Positions 1 through 7,597 of a stretch of 16,531 bases of DNA are shown piece after piece (positions within the stretch are counted from its first letter, which is position 1; every line of letters starts with the position of its first letter). Below the pieces are notes generated by a model. The model was given only the letters and a program-made list of their open reading frames with translations, was not told the origin of the DNA and ran no database searches. The DNA is from CAYNOZ01 sp964398955. Its GTDB lineage: Archaea > Methanobacteriota_B > Thermococci > Thermococcales > CAYNOZ01. The DNA is taken from positions 1-16,531 of the forward strand of contig CAYNOZ010000030.1 in NCBI GenBank assembly GCA_964398955.1, written 5' to 3'. The translations under genes and the position numbers were made by a program.

Positions 1-88
1 TTAATGGTTTCATGTCTTCGGTTCTTAGTCGGGTGGCAAGCTTTGACTGATGTCCGTCTCTGAATGTTAGGTCTACTAGTTCGGTCAT
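1..88 (-). CDS. pycB: Pyruvate carboxylase subunit B / oxaloacetate decarboxylase alpha-type, N-terminal fragment
   Basis: Only the first 29 codons lie in the window; the gene runs off the left edge. The visible protein starts MTELVDLTFRDGHQS and continues LATRLRTEDMKPL. This matches the start of the carboxyltransferase domain of pyruvate carboxylase B, oxaloacetate decarboxylase alpha and transcarboxylase 5S, whose hallmark is TLRDxHQSLLATRxRTEDM. Asp11 corresponds to the metal-site Asp of that TIM barrel. In two-subunit archaeal pyruvate carboxylase this subunit moves CO2 from biotin to pyruvate to give oxaloacetate. The ATG overlaps the stop codon of the aminotransferase gene as ATGA, so translation is probably coupled. 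The neighbour would turn oxaloacetate into aspartate, which favours the carboxylase over the decarboxylase reading. The fragment cannot separate them by itself, and the biotin domain is not visible. Confidence 0.8.
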   Translation of the reverse strand, partial: MTELVDLTFRDGHQSKLATRLRTEDMKPL

Positions 89-1239
89 TGTTGTTCCTCC
101 ATGTATTGTTTTAGTTTTTGGAGTGCTTGTTCTATTTTTTCGATTGAGTTGGCGTAGCTCATTCTGAGGTGTTTTTCTCCTTTTTTTCCGAAGGCTGCTC
201 CGTGTGTGACTGCTATTCCTTTCTTTTTTAGTAGGTCTAGGGCTAGTTCTTTTGATTTTTTGTTTAGGTTGTATTTTGGGAAGAGGTAGAATGCTCCTTC
301 TGGTTTTTTTACTTCCATTCCAGGTATTTCTTTTATTAGTTTTAGGGCTTTGTTTCTTCTTTTTTCGAATGTTTTTACCATTTCTTCGGTTTTTACTTCT
401 TTTAGTGCTTTTATTGCTCCTTTTTGTGCGAATGATGTTGGGCATGATACTGAGTGTTGTTGAATTTTTAGCATGGTTTTAACTATTTCTTCGGGGCCTG
501 TTATGTATCCTAGTCTCCATCCTGTCATGGAGTACGATTTTGAGAATCCGTTTACGGTTAGTACATTATTGTATTCGGAGGCTGGGCTGTAGTGTTCGCC
601 TTCGTAGATTAGTTTTTCATATATTTCGTCTGATAGTATTATGGCGTTGTTTTCTTCAGCTATTTCAGTTATTTTTTTGAGGTCTTGTTTTTTCCATACT
701 CGGCCTGTGGGGTTGTTCGGGGAGTTTGTGAATATTAGTTTTACTTTATCGTCTATTTTTTTTCTTATTTCTTCTGGTTTAGGGGCTAGGTTTTCTGTTG
801 TGGGGAAGGTTATTGGTTTTGCTCCTGCTGCTTTTATCATTTGTTCGTATGATACCCATGAGGGGTCTGCTATTATTGCTTTGTCTCCTGGGTTTAGTAG
901 GGCTTGGCAGGCTAGGTATAGGCTAAATTTTGCTCCTGGTGTTACTATTATGTTGTCGGTTTGGGTTTGTATGTTGTTTTCTTTGTCTAGTTTTTTCTTT
1001 ATTTCTTCTCTTAGTTCTTTTATTCCTGAGCTTGATGTGTAGTTTGTGTATCCTTGGTCTAATGCTTTTTTTGCTTCGTCTTTCACTGGTTCTGGTGTGT
1101 CAAAGTCGGGTTCCCCGACTGCTAGTGATATTACTTCTTCGCCAGATTCTCTTAGTTCTTTTGCTAGGTCTGATATTTCGAGGGTGGCTGAGGGATCTAA
1201 GTTAGTCCCTCTGTCAGATATACGAAAATCATTACTCAT
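85..1239 (-). CDS. aspC: Aspartate aminotransferase, PLP-dependent class I
   Basis: This 384-residue protein has the full fold-type I aminotransferase pattern. GEPDFDTP lies near residue 42, NSPNNPTG at 172-179 (PLP/substrate Asn), SDEIYEKLIYEG from 203 (PLP-binding Asp and Tyr) and SKSYSMTGWRLGY from 233, where Lys234 is the Schiff-base lysine. An LRMSYA segment near the end carries the Arg that holds the substrate alpha-carboxylate. Members of this subfamily (about 380-400 aa, archaeal and Bacillus type) make aspartate from oxaloacetate and glutamate in the cytoplasm, although broader amino-acid specificity is common. The ATG at 1239 follows AGGAGG by 6 nt. Its stop overlaps the next start (ATGA). 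Upstream is pyrB, which consumes aspartate, and downstream is a probable oxaloacetate-forming subunit, so aspartate synthesis is the likeliest job. The coding strand is A/C-rich, in contrast to pyrB next door. Confidence 0.9.
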   Translation of the reverse strand: MSNDFRISDRGTNLDPSATLEISDLAKELRESGEEVISLAVGEPDFDTPEPVKDEAKKALDQGYTNYTSSSGIKELREEIKKKLDKENNIQTQTDNIIVTPGAKFSLYLACQALLNPGDKAIIADPSWVSYEQMIKAAGAKPITFPTTENLAPKPEEIRKKIDDKVKLIFTNSPNNPTGRVWKKQDLKKITEIAEENNAIILSDEIYEKLIYEGEHYSPASEYNNVLTVNGFSKSYSMTGWRLGYITGPEEIVKTMLKIQQHSVSCPTSFAQKGAIKALKEVKTEEMVKTFEKRRNKALKLIKEIPGMEVKKPEGAFYLFPKYNLNKKSKELALDLLKKKGIAVTHGAAFGKKGEKHLRMSYANSIEKIEQALQKLKQYMEEQQ

Positions 1240-1319
1240 TCTTTTCCTCCTAATATGGATTATACTACATTAGATAATTCTAATTAAAAATAGAATTGAA
1301 GAAATTAAAAGTGTTTCGT

Positions 1320-2246
1320 CTATTTGCCAACTAGGTCTAGAAGAGCCATCCTAACATATACACCATTCTCAGCTTGAGGGAAGTACTTAGCCATTTCGGT
1401 ATCATCTAAATCTCTTGATAATTCATCAACCCTAGGTAGAGGATGCATTAAGATCAAGTCATCTTTACTTCCCTCTAGAGTTTCAGGTGTTAACTTATAA
1501 GAGTCCTTAACTTCTTCAAACTTTTCTTTAGTTTCAAAACGTTCTTCCTGAACTCTTAAAGTGTAAAGAACATCTAAATCTTCAAGAACTTCTTCTAAAT
1601 TATCGGTTTCAACGAAATCAACGTCATTATCCTCTAAATGCTTCCTAGTTTCTTCCTTTATTTTTAAGGTCTCATCTGGGGCTATGAAAAACATGTTACA
1701 ATTAAACTCAGGCAAAGCATAAGCCAAAGAATTAATTACTCTAGCATGTCCTAAATCACCGATCATACCAACATTTAAATCATCAATCTTACCCTTCTCA
1801 TTCTTAATAGTGTAAAGATCCAGCAAAGTTTGAGTAGGGTGCTCGTTAGATCCATCTCCAGCATTTAAAACAGGTACATCGGTAGAATCCGCTGCAATAA
1901 CAGCAGAACCCTCATCAGGGTGTCTAATAACAATTTTATCAGCGTATCTACCAACAGTTTTAACCGTATCACTTAAAGATTCGCCTTTAGCAACTGAAGA
2001 AGTTTTAGCGGAAGACATTCCAATAACATCCCCACCTACCCTATACATCGCTGTCTGGAACGAAAACCTAGTACGTGTAGAAGGTTCAAAGAACAGTGTG
2101 GCAAGCACCTCATCACTCAGATCATCAGTCTTACCATCTTCAGCAACCTTTTCCTCAAAATACTCAGCCCTATCAAAAATCGTTTCAAAATCTTCTCTAA
2201 CTAAATCCTTAGTCGAAATAATATTTTCCATATCTAAAGTCGTCAT
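1320..2246 (-). CDS. pyrB: Aspartate carbamoyltransferase catalytic subunit
   Basis: This 308-residue protein has the usual catalytic-chain length. The carbamoyl-phosphate site FFEPSTRTRFSF lies near residues 52-63, followed by SSVAKGESLSDT with the Ser and Lys contributed by the neighbouring chain, IVIRHP, and GSNEHPTQTLLDLYT. The aspartate-specific features TLRVQEERF and HPLPRVDEL are present, which separates it from ornithine, oxamate or YgeW-type carbamoyltransferases. It makes N-carbamoyl-L-aspartate, the first committed step of pyrimidine synthesis. The ATG at 2246 lies 7 nt after GAGG within GAGGTGAT, a long match to the 16S anti-Shine-Dalgarno. Only 38 bp separate it from the upstream beta-grasp gene, so the two are probably co-transcribed. 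A regulatory pyrI gene, often next to archaeal pyrB, is not in the window. The usual KYGR after the GDL turn reads GHAR here, a mild deviation. Confidence 0.95.
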   Translation of the reverse strand: MTTLDMENIISTKDLVREDFETIFDRAEYFEEKVAEDGKTDDLSDEVLATLFFEPSTRTRFSFQTAMYRVGGDVIGMSSAKTSSVAKGESLSDTVKTVGRYADKIVIRHPDEGSAVIAADSTDVPVLNAGDGSNEHPTQTLLDLYTIKNEKGKIDDLNVGMIGDLGHARVINSLAYALPEFNCNMFFIAPDETLKIKEETRKHLEDNDVDFVETDNLEEVLEDLDVLYTLRVQEERFETKEKFEEVKDSYKLTPETLEGSKDDLILMHPLPRVDELSRDLDDTEMAKYFPQAENGVYVRMALLDLVGK

Positions 2247-2284
2247 AATATCACCTCAAATCAATAAACCTAATAAATAAATTC

Positions 2285-2566
2285 TTATCCTCCAGAAACA
2301 ACTGGAGTAATTACCAATTCACCTTTCTTCTCATCAATAAAGATTCTAGATCCCCAGGGACCATCCTTACCCATGACAACAATTTTATCTCCTCTATCTA
2401 ACTGAATATCCTTTAAAGCAACACTTCCATCCGATCTTAGAACATTGGATTCATTAGTTAACTCAAATTCATCTAAAACATCTTTTACAGTTAATCCTTC
2501 TTCATATTCAACGAATCTTTTCCCTCTACCAGGAATTCGAACTTCAATGTTGTCAGGGTCATTCAT
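2285..2566 (-). CDS. MoaD/ThiS/SAMP-like beta-grasp protein with C-terminal diglycine
   Basis: This is a 93-residue acidic protein ending VITPVVSGG, the tail typical of sulfur carriers (MoaD, ThiS) and archaeal ubiquitin-like modifiers (SAMPs). Residues about 8-66 read as a ubiquitin-like core: a first hairpin with KRFVEYEEGLTVKDVLDEF (strand plus helix), then NVLRSDGSVALKDIQLDRGD and a KIVVMG strand. In a normal MoaD or ThiS the chain would end there. Here a further segment of about 24 residues (GKDGPWGSRIFIDEKKGEL) precedes the VITPVVSGG end, so the tail is displaced or the last strand is duplicated. The gene lies 64 bp after the Mo-hydroxylase operon and 38 bp before pyrB, on the same strand. 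It could supply the dithiolene sulfur of molybdopterin, tRNA or thiamin sulfur, or act as a protein modifier. The sequence does not decide. Start: GAGG 10 nt upstream of the ATG. Confidence 0.7.
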   Translation of the reverse strand: MNDPDNIEVRIPGRGKRFVEYEEGLTVKDVLDEFELTNESNVLRSDGSVALKDIQLDRGDKIVVMGKDGPWGSRIFIDEKKGELVITPVVSGG

Positions 2567-2613
2567 AAAATTAATACCTCATAAACTTAATTTAGTTAAT
2601 GAAAAGAGAAAAA

Positions 2614-2621
2614 TTTATTAA
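2614..2621 (-). promoter_or_regulatory. Possible TATA box for the beta-grasp/pyrB unit
   Basis: On the minus strand the 64-bp gap contains TTAATAAA, centred about 51 bp before the ATG at 2566. A start site about 25 bp downstream would leave a leader of roughly 26 nt that includes the GAGG site. The T-rich stretch around it (AATTTTTCTCTTTTC) could also end transcripts from the Mo-hydroxylase operon. Both readings rest on composition and spacing only, in AT-rich DNA. Confidence 0.3.
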
Positions 2622-2630
2622 GAGAAATAA

Positions 2631-4916
2631 TTAATCTTTCTTTTTTAACGTCCAGTAAGTATTTTCAGGGTCTGCTGGTAGGCTTTTAATTCTTTTACCT
2701 ATTGCATCCTTTATTGCATTCAGTATTGCTGGGGCAGTGGCTGATAGTGCAGGTTCTCCTATTCCTTTAGCTCCGTAAGGTCCTTCACCGGATTCAGATT
2801 CTAGTATGATTGTTTTAATGTTTGGGACGTCTACTGATGTTGGCATATGGTATTCTGCTAAGTTATGCACTTCTGGTATGCCGTCTTTTAATGTGTAGTC
2901 TTCCATTAAGGCGTATCCTATACCTTGTGCTGCTCCTCCTTCCATCTGCCCTTCTACTCTTTTCGGGTTTATAGCTTTTCCTACGTCGTAACAGCTGGCA
3001 AGATCTTTTAATTTTATTTCTCCAGTTCTTGTATCTACTTCTACTTCTGCTGCTTGTGATCCGAAGGTGAAGTCTGGGAAGACTTTTCCATCTAGAACTT
3101 CTTCTGTGATTGGTTCTGCTGTTGGGGCTCTGAATGTTTTCAGGGATTCTAATGGATTTCCTTCTGAGTTACAGGCTTCCACTACTTCAGATAGGTCTAT
3201 TACTTTGTCTCCTTCGTAATTTCGAATTGATTTTTCATCTATCTTTAGGTTTTCTCTTTTTTCTTCCAGTAATTCTGAAGCTTTATCTATTAAATCTCTT
3301 CTAAGATCTTCTGCTGCCTTTTTCACAGCATTACCTGACATGTAAAGGGCTCTGGTAGCTGTTACGGTTCCTGATAATGGAGTGGCTTGGGTGTCTGTGG
3401 AGTTGACTTGTATTTCATCTAATGGTATTCCTAGAACGTCTGAGGTTATCTGTCTAAGTGATTCTCTTTGTCCTCCTCCTAGGTCCGGTATTCCTGATCT
3501 TACAACTGCGCTTCCGTCTTTTTCTATGCTTACCCAGGAGCTGGCTGTGTCATGTAGGTAGCACATTCTTCCATAGGATTGCCATATGCTTGCTGTTCCT
3601 CTTCCAACTTTTTTGTGAGGGTCTTCAGGTTCTGTTTTTTCTCCTAGAGCTTCTAATGCTTTTTCTTGTGCTTCGTCTAATTCGACTTTTGATTCTATTT
3701 CTTGTCCTGTTGCGGTTTTCTTTCCTTGGGAGAGGTAGTTTTTACTTCTTAATTCTTGCGGGTTCATATCTAGTTTTTCCGCTATTTCATCCATCTGTGA
3801 TTCGTAGGCTACTGCTGCTTGCATTGCTCCGAATCCTCTGAATGCGCTTGTGTATGTGTTATTTGTTAGTACTGAGTATGAGTCTACTTTTACGTTTGGG
3901 ATTTTGTATGGGCCTGTTGAGTGGTAGGTTGTGTATAGTAGGACCCATGGGCTTAGGTATACGTATGCTCCGCTGTCTGATATTGCTTCTGCTTCCATTG
4001 CCACTATTTCTCCGTCTTCTGTTGCTCCGTGTTTGTATTTTAGTTTGTATGGATGTCTTTTGTGTCTGTCGTACATCATTTCTTCTCTTTCGTAGGTTAG
4101 TTTGACTGGTTTTTTGGTTTCCCATGAGAGTAGGGCTATGAATGGTTCTACGTTTAGATCTTCTTTTCCTCCGAATCCTCCTCCCATTAGGGTTCCTCTT
4201 ATTCTTACTTTGCTTTCGGGCACTCCTAGTATGTGTGATATTTCTCTGTATTGTTCTATTACTTGGGTTGCTACTCTTAGGTTTAGTACGTCGTCATCGT
4301 CTATCCATGCTACTCCTGATTCTGGTTCTAGGTGTCCGTGTTCTTGGAATTGGGTTTCGTATGTGTTTTCTACTATTACGTCTGCTTCTTCGAATCCTTT
4401 TTCCACGTCTCCGTCTCTTAATTTCCATCTAGCTATTATGTTTTTTCCCTCGTGAACTTTTGGCGCGTCTTCTTTCATTGCTTCTTCTGGGTCGAATACT
4501 CCTTCTTTTTCTTCGTATTCTATTTCTATTAGGTCTAATGCTTTTTCTGCTATGTCAGGATCTTCGGCTGCTATTAATGCTATTGGTTCCCCGTAGTATC
4601 TTACTTCCTCTTCTGCGAGTACTCTTTGTTTTGCCTGCAGTAAACCTACATCAGCTGATTGTCCTACAATATTGGTAACAGATTTATTGTTAGGCACATC
4701 TTCAGATGTCATAACGGTTACAACACCATCTAATTTTTCCGCTTCACTTGTATCTACTTCAATGATTTTAGCAGCAGGTTTAGAACTTCTAAATACTTTT
4801 CCGTAAAGCATTTCCTCCATTTTGAAGTCGTCCGCATAAATTACCTTACCTTCAGCTTTAGAACGCTCATCCAAACCATCTTTCCTTTTTCCAACAGAAT
4901 AATGTTCTTCACTCAT
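2631..4916 (-). CDS. Mo-hydroxylase (xanthine dehydrogenase family) large molybdopterin subunit, set B
   Basis: This 761-residue protein has the normal length for the stand-alone molybdopterin subunit. It has the N-terminal VGKRKDG...KVIYADD entry and EHGHLEPESGVAW near 192. The Mo-site region follows: ATQ with Gln218, MGGGFGGKED at 244-253 and SAFRGFGAMQ around Arg360. The GPYGAKGIGEP loop holds the catalytic Glu721 that activates the Mo-bound hydroxide. By alignment to bovine xanthine oxidase the Glu802 and Arg912 equivalents are kept (Glu252, Arg360), while the Arg880 position appears to be Tyr328. The enzyme would hydroxylate a heterocycle or aldehyde with water and pass electrons to the [2Fe-2S] and FAD subunits. 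The substrate is not readable from sequence. Start: GGAGG 7 nt before the ATG, which overlaps the small-subunit stop as ATGA. Strand composition of the gene flips at about 4650. Confidence 0.92.
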   Translation of the reverse strand: MSEEHYSVGKRKDGLDERSKAEGKVIYADDFKMEEMLYGKVFRSSKPAAKIIEVDTSEAEKLDGVVTVMTSEDVPNNKSVTNIVGQSADVGLLQAKQRVLAEEEVRYYGEPIALIAAEDPDIAEKALDLIEIEYEEKEGVFDPEEAMKEDAPKVHEGKNIIARWKLRDGDVEKGFEEADVIVENTYETQFQEHGHLEPESGVAWIDDDDVLNLRVATQVIEQYREISHILGVPESKVRIRGTLMGGGFGGKEDLNVEPFIALLSWETKKPVKLTYEREEMMYDRHKRHPYKLKYKHGATEDGEIVAMEAEAISDSGAYVYLSPWVLLYTTYHSTGPYKIPNVKVDSYSVLTNNTYTSAFRGFGAMQAAVAYESQMDEIAEKLDMNPQELRSKNYLSQGKKTATGQEIESKVELDEAQEKALEALGEKTEPEDPHKKVGRGTASIWQSYGRMCYLHDTASSWVSIEKDGSAVVRSGIPDLGGGQRESLRQITSDVLGIPLDEIQVNSTDTQATPLSGTVTATRALYMSGNAVKKAAEDLRRDLIDKASELLEEKRENLKIDEKSIRNYEGDKVIDLSEVVEACNSEGNPLESLKTFRAPTAEPITEEVLDGKVFPDFTFGSQAAEVEVDTRTGEIKLKDLASCYDVGKAINPKRVEGQMEGGAAQGIGYALMEDYTLKDGIPEVHNLAEYHMPTSVDVPNIKTIILESESGEGPYGAKGIGEPALSATAPAILNAIKDAIGKRIKSLPADPENTYWTLKKKD

Positions 4917-5371
4917 TTTATCGCCTCCGAAGCAGCTTCAACAGCATCAACAATCTTCTTATACCCTGTACACCTGCAAATATTACCTGAAAGAGCTTCC
5001 CTGATCTCATCCCTGCTAGGATTAGGATTCCTATCAAGCAACCATCTTGAAGTCATCAACATACCAGGAGTACAGAAACCACATTGAATAGCCTCATATT
5101 CAACAAAAGCATCCTTTAACTCTTTTAGAAGACCATCATCTTCACTTCTAACAGTCTCAACTTCTTTTCCATCAGCTTGAAGTGCTAAAGTTGTGCAAGA
5201 AGTAACTGCCTTACCCTCTAAAATAACTGTACAAGAACCGCAATCTCCTCTGTCACAACCCTTCTTAACCTCAGTAAAGTTATTATCCCGAAGAAATCTA
5301 AGCAAAGTTGTCTCAGGTTTAACCTCATCCTCGATCCATTCACCATTAACCTTTATTCTAACATCCTTCAT
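4913..5371 (-). CDS. Mo-hydroxylase small [2Fe-2S] subunit, set B
   Basis: This 152-residue protein has the two-domain iron-sulfur subunit plan of the xanthine dehydrogenase family. The plant-ferredoxin-type cluster is held by Cys39, Cys44, Cys47 and Cys59 (CDRGDCGSC...C). The second helical cluster is held by Cys97, Cys100, Cys132 and Cys134 (CGFCTPGM and CRCTGY). It relays electrons from the molybdenum centre in the large subunit to FAD in the medium subunit and acts in the cytoplasm as part of a heterotrimer. The ATG at 5371 shares a base with the stop of the medium subunit (TAATG) and follows GGAGGGG. Its own stop overlaps the large-subunit start, so set B reads medium-small-large without gaps. 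It is shorter at the N-terminus than the set A counterpart and lacks that protein's leader of roughly 13 residues. Confidence 0.95.
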   Translation of the reverse strand: MKDVRIKVNGEWIEDEVKPETTLLRFLRDNNFTEVKKGCDRGDCGSCTVILEGKAVTSCTTLALQADGKEVETVRSEDDGLLKELKDAFVEYEAIQCGFCTPGMLMTSRWLLDRNPNPSRDEIREALSGNICRCTGYKKIVDAVEAASEAIK

Positions 5372-6216
5372 TAGAACCCCTCCAAGGTTTCATCAAGAGC
5401 TTTACCAAGTAACTCACCTGAAACTTCACGCCTGTACTCCTTACTACCTCTAACATCGGAAATAGGACTAACTTCATCTCTTAACACAGATTTAGCCTCT
5501 TCAATAACATCATCAGAAACTTCACTACCTCTTAAAACATCTTCAGTTTCCTCAGCCCTAATAGGAGTAATAGCAACAGCACCCATACCAATCCTAGGAT
5601 CCTTAAAAGCACCATCCACTACATCATACATAATAGCAAGAGAAACAGTCGAAATAGCATTAGCATCTCTTTCACTTAACTTCACAAAATCATTCCTAAG
5701 CAAACCATCAGGCACCTCGAAAGAAATCTCCGTCAAAATCTCATCATCATCCTCACTAGTTTCCTTAACACCCTTAAAGAGCTCATAGACAGGAATAGTC
5801 CTCTCACCACTAACACTTCTCAAAGTAACCTCCGCATCAAGAACCAATAACAAAGGACCCATATCAGCAGCAGGAGAAGCACTTATAATATTCCCACCCA
5901 TAGTAGCCTGATTCTTAACCAATGGATTAGCAAACTCCCTAAACCCCTTCTTAAGCAACGGAACACTACCAAGAACATCAGAACCCTCAATATCAACAGC
6001 CTCAGTAACACTACCAATCCTAACAACTCCATCATCAACATCAACGTAACTCAATTCCTGTAAATCAGAAATATCAATTATATACTCCCTATCAAAATCA
6101 CCTTCCCTAATATCAACGATCAAATCAGTACCACCGGAAAGAAAAGCAGCTTCATCCCTATACTCATCCTTTAATTCACATGCCTCAGAAACAGATTCAG
6201 CCTTAAAATATTCCAT
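5371..6216 (-). CDS. Mo-hydroxylase medium FAD-binding subunit, set B
   Basis: This 281-residue protein is of typical length for the CoxM/XdhB-type flavin subunit. The two FAD-contact motifs are clear: FLSGGTDLIVDI at about 25-36 (pyrophosphate loop) and ATMGGNIISASPAADMGPLL at about 104-123. A C-terminal CO-dehydrogenase-flavoprotein-type domain ends with SPISDVRGSKEYRREV, the usual (D)xRxSxxYR signature. It oxidises the reduced [2Fe-2S] relay and hands electrons to NAD or another acceptor. The chosen start is the ATG at 6216, with AGGTG 6 nt upstream. A GTG at 6225 in the same frame would add three residues but lacks a spaced ribosome site. The gap to the set A small-subunit stop is 9 bp. 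The 4Fe-4S insertion of 4-hydroxybenzoyl-CoA reductase is absent. The protein is notably Asp/Glu-rich. Confidence 0.93.
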   Translation of the reverse strand: MEYFKAESVSEACELKDEYRDEAAFLSGGTDLIVDIREGDFDREYIIDISDLQELSYVDVDDGVVRIGSVTEAVDIEGSDVLGSVPLLKKGFREFANPLVKNQATMGGNIISASPAADMGPLLLVLDAEVTLRSVSGERTIPVYELFKGVKETSEDDDEILTEISFEVPDGLLRNDFVKLSERDANAISTVSLAIMYDVVDGAFKDPRIGMGAVAITPIRAEETEDVLRGSEVSDDVIEEAKSVLRDEVSPISDVRGSKEYRREVSGELLGKALDETLEGF

Positions 6217-6225
6217 TATACACAC

Positions 6226-6720
6226 CTAATCTTCTTCATTTGCATAACTCTTAATAGCTTTAACAATATTTGTGTAACCAGTACATCTACACAAATTACC
6301 TTTAATATGCTCCCTAATCTCCTCTTCAGAAGGATCAGGATTATCCTCTAAAAGATCCTTAGCCATCAAAATCATACCAGGAGTACAATAACCACACTGA
6401 ATAGCACCATGATCAATAAACGCCTCCTGAAGACCATCCAAAGTATCATCAGCCAAACCCTCAATCGTTGTAATCTCCTTACCATCCGCCGTAATCGCAA
6501 GAGTCAAACAAGATAAAACAGGTTCACCATCCAGTAGAACAGTGCAAGCTCCACACTCACCAGTCCCACAACCATACTTAGGACCAGTAAGATTCAAATC
6601 CTCCCTAATCACATTCAAAAGTAACTCATTCGGTTTAACTTTAATCCGACGATCTTCACCATTAACCGTAATATTTATAGAAGTTAAATTAGATTCTTCC
6701 TTACTTTCAACAATACCCAT
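6226..6720 (-). CDS. Mo-hydroxylase small [2Fe-2S] subunit, set A
   Basis: This 164-residue iron-sulfur subunit has the first cluster on Cys51, Cys56, Cys59 and Cys71 (YGCGTGECGACTVLLDGEP region) and the second on Cys109, Cys112, Cys144 and Cys146 (CGYCTPGM, CRCTGY). It is clearly related to the set B small subunit but distinct. I place the start at the ATG at 6720 because GGGAGGAG lies 10-12 nt before it and it follows the medium-subunit stop by one base. An in-frame ATG at 6756 would create a 35-nt overlap and an odd basic leader (VLRKLGRRVNS), so I reject it. The protein would pass electrons from the set A large subunit to the FAD subunit. Whether sets A and B share small subunits cannot be told from sequence. 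Confidence 0.93.
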   Translation of the reverse strand: MGIVESKEESNLTSINITVNGEDRRIKVKPNELLLNVIREDLNLTGPKYGCGTGECGACTVLLDGEPVLSCLTLAITADGKEITTIEGLADDTLDGLQEAFIDHGAIQCGYCTPGMILMAKDLLEDNPDPSEEEIREHIKGNLCRCTGYTNIVKAIKSYANEED

Positions 6721-6721
6721 A

Positions 6722-7597
6722 CTATTCACTCTCCTCCCAAGCTTTCTTAATACCATCCTTCACTACTTGTCCAGTTACACGCTCTCTGTACTCTGCAGTA
6801 GATCTAACATCATCAATAGGGCTAATTTCTTCACTTATCTTAGACTCAACTTTATCCAATAATTCCTCAGAATATTCAGAATTCTTCAATAATTTCTCCG
6901 ATTCCCTAGCTCTTATTGGTGTCGGGGCTACAGCACCTAAACCTATCTTACAGTACTCTATTCTATCCCCATCTCTCTTCATTAGAACAGCTACAGTAAT
7001 TTTACCAAGATCTTCGGATACTCTTTTAACTTCTTCATAGGAGTATCCAGTATGATCTGAATATGGAACTTTTATCTCGGTCATTATTTCGTTAGGCTTA
7101 AGTTTCGACTGCTTGGGGCCTGTGAAGAAATCTTCCAGCTTCATAGTTCTTTCATGGTTCGGTCCTTCTAATCTTACTTCAGCCTCTAGGGTTAGTAGTG
7201 GTGATCCAGTGCTTGATACTGGGGATGCAGTGCTAAGATTTCCTCCTATTGTTCCCATGTTCTTTACTTGAACCCCTCCAACTTCACTCGCTGCTATTGA
7301 GAGAATGTCAAAATGTTTTTTCACTTTTTCAGATGCATTAATTTCTTTAAAAGTGCTAGTCGGACCTATAATTAATTCATTTTCTTCTTCCTTTATCTTA
7401 CTTAGTTCTTCCACTGTTTTAAGATTAATTACGTAATCTGGTTGAACTTCATCTTTCTTCATAGCAATAAGAAGATCAGTACCACCTGACATCAAAGCAG
7501 CATTTTCATGACTATCTAAGTTACTGATCGCTTCTTCTACAGTTTCAGGTTCTAAGTATTCGAATTCATTTGAAATTGTTCTTGTATTACTATCCAT
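6722..7597 (-). CDS. Mo-hydroxylase medium FAD-binding subunit, set A
   Basis: This 291-residue flavin subunit has LMSGGTDLLIAM at about 35-46 and MGTIGGNLSTASPVSSTGSP at about 114-133, the two FAD-binding loops of the vanillyl-alcohol-oxidase-type fold in this family. The C-terminal domain ends SPIDDVRSTAEYRERV. Its role is as in set B, taking electrons from the [2Fe-2S] subunit to an external acceptor. The ATG at 7597 shares a base with the TAA of the large subunit (TAATG), and AGGGGGG lies just upstream. Inside the gene a short stretch (about 7080-7260) has a strand composition opposite to its surroundings. Only one Cys is present, so there is no extra iron-sulfur cluster as in 4-hydroxybenzoyl-CoA reductase. 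Confidence 0.93.
   Translation of the reverse strand: MDSNTRTISNEFEYLEPETVEEAISNLDSHENAALMSGGTDLLIAMKKDEVQPDYVINLKTVEELSKIKEEENELIIGPTSTFKEINASEKVKKHFDILSIAASEVGGVQVKNMGTIGGNLSTASPVSSTGSPLLTLEAEVRLEGPNHERTMKLEDFFTGPKQSKLKPNEIMTEIKVPYSDHTGYSYEEVKRVSEDLGKITVAVLMKRDGDRIEYCKIGLGAVAPTPIRARESEKLLKNSEYSEELLDKVESKISEEISPIDDVRSTAEYRERVTGQVVKDGIKKAWEESE
6731..6738 (-). promoter_or_regulatory. Ribosome binding site deciding the start of the set A small subunit
   Basis: The minus strand reads GGGAGGAG here, inside the end of the medium-subunit gene. It is correctly spaced for the ATG at 6720 and downstream of the alternative ATG at 6756, so it supports the shorter protein. Confidence 0.6.

Noticed and set aside
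1320..2246. Oxamate or YgeW-type carbamoyltransferase linked to purine breakdown
   Set aside because: The HPLPRVDEL end, RVQEERF and all carbamoyl-phosphate contacts match aspartate carbamoyltransferase along its whole length.
3458..4678. Several long open frames on the plus strand opposite the set B large subunit
   Set aside because: Their products are low-complexity Leu/Phe/Arg runs from the T-rich complement of an A/C-rich gene. They have no domain pattern or ribosome site, and the minus frame has full family conservation.
5371..7597. 4-hydroxybenzoyl-CoA reductase beta subunits
   Set aside because: Both FAD subunits lack the Cys-rich insertion for the extra [4Fe-4S] cluster and have only one Cys each.
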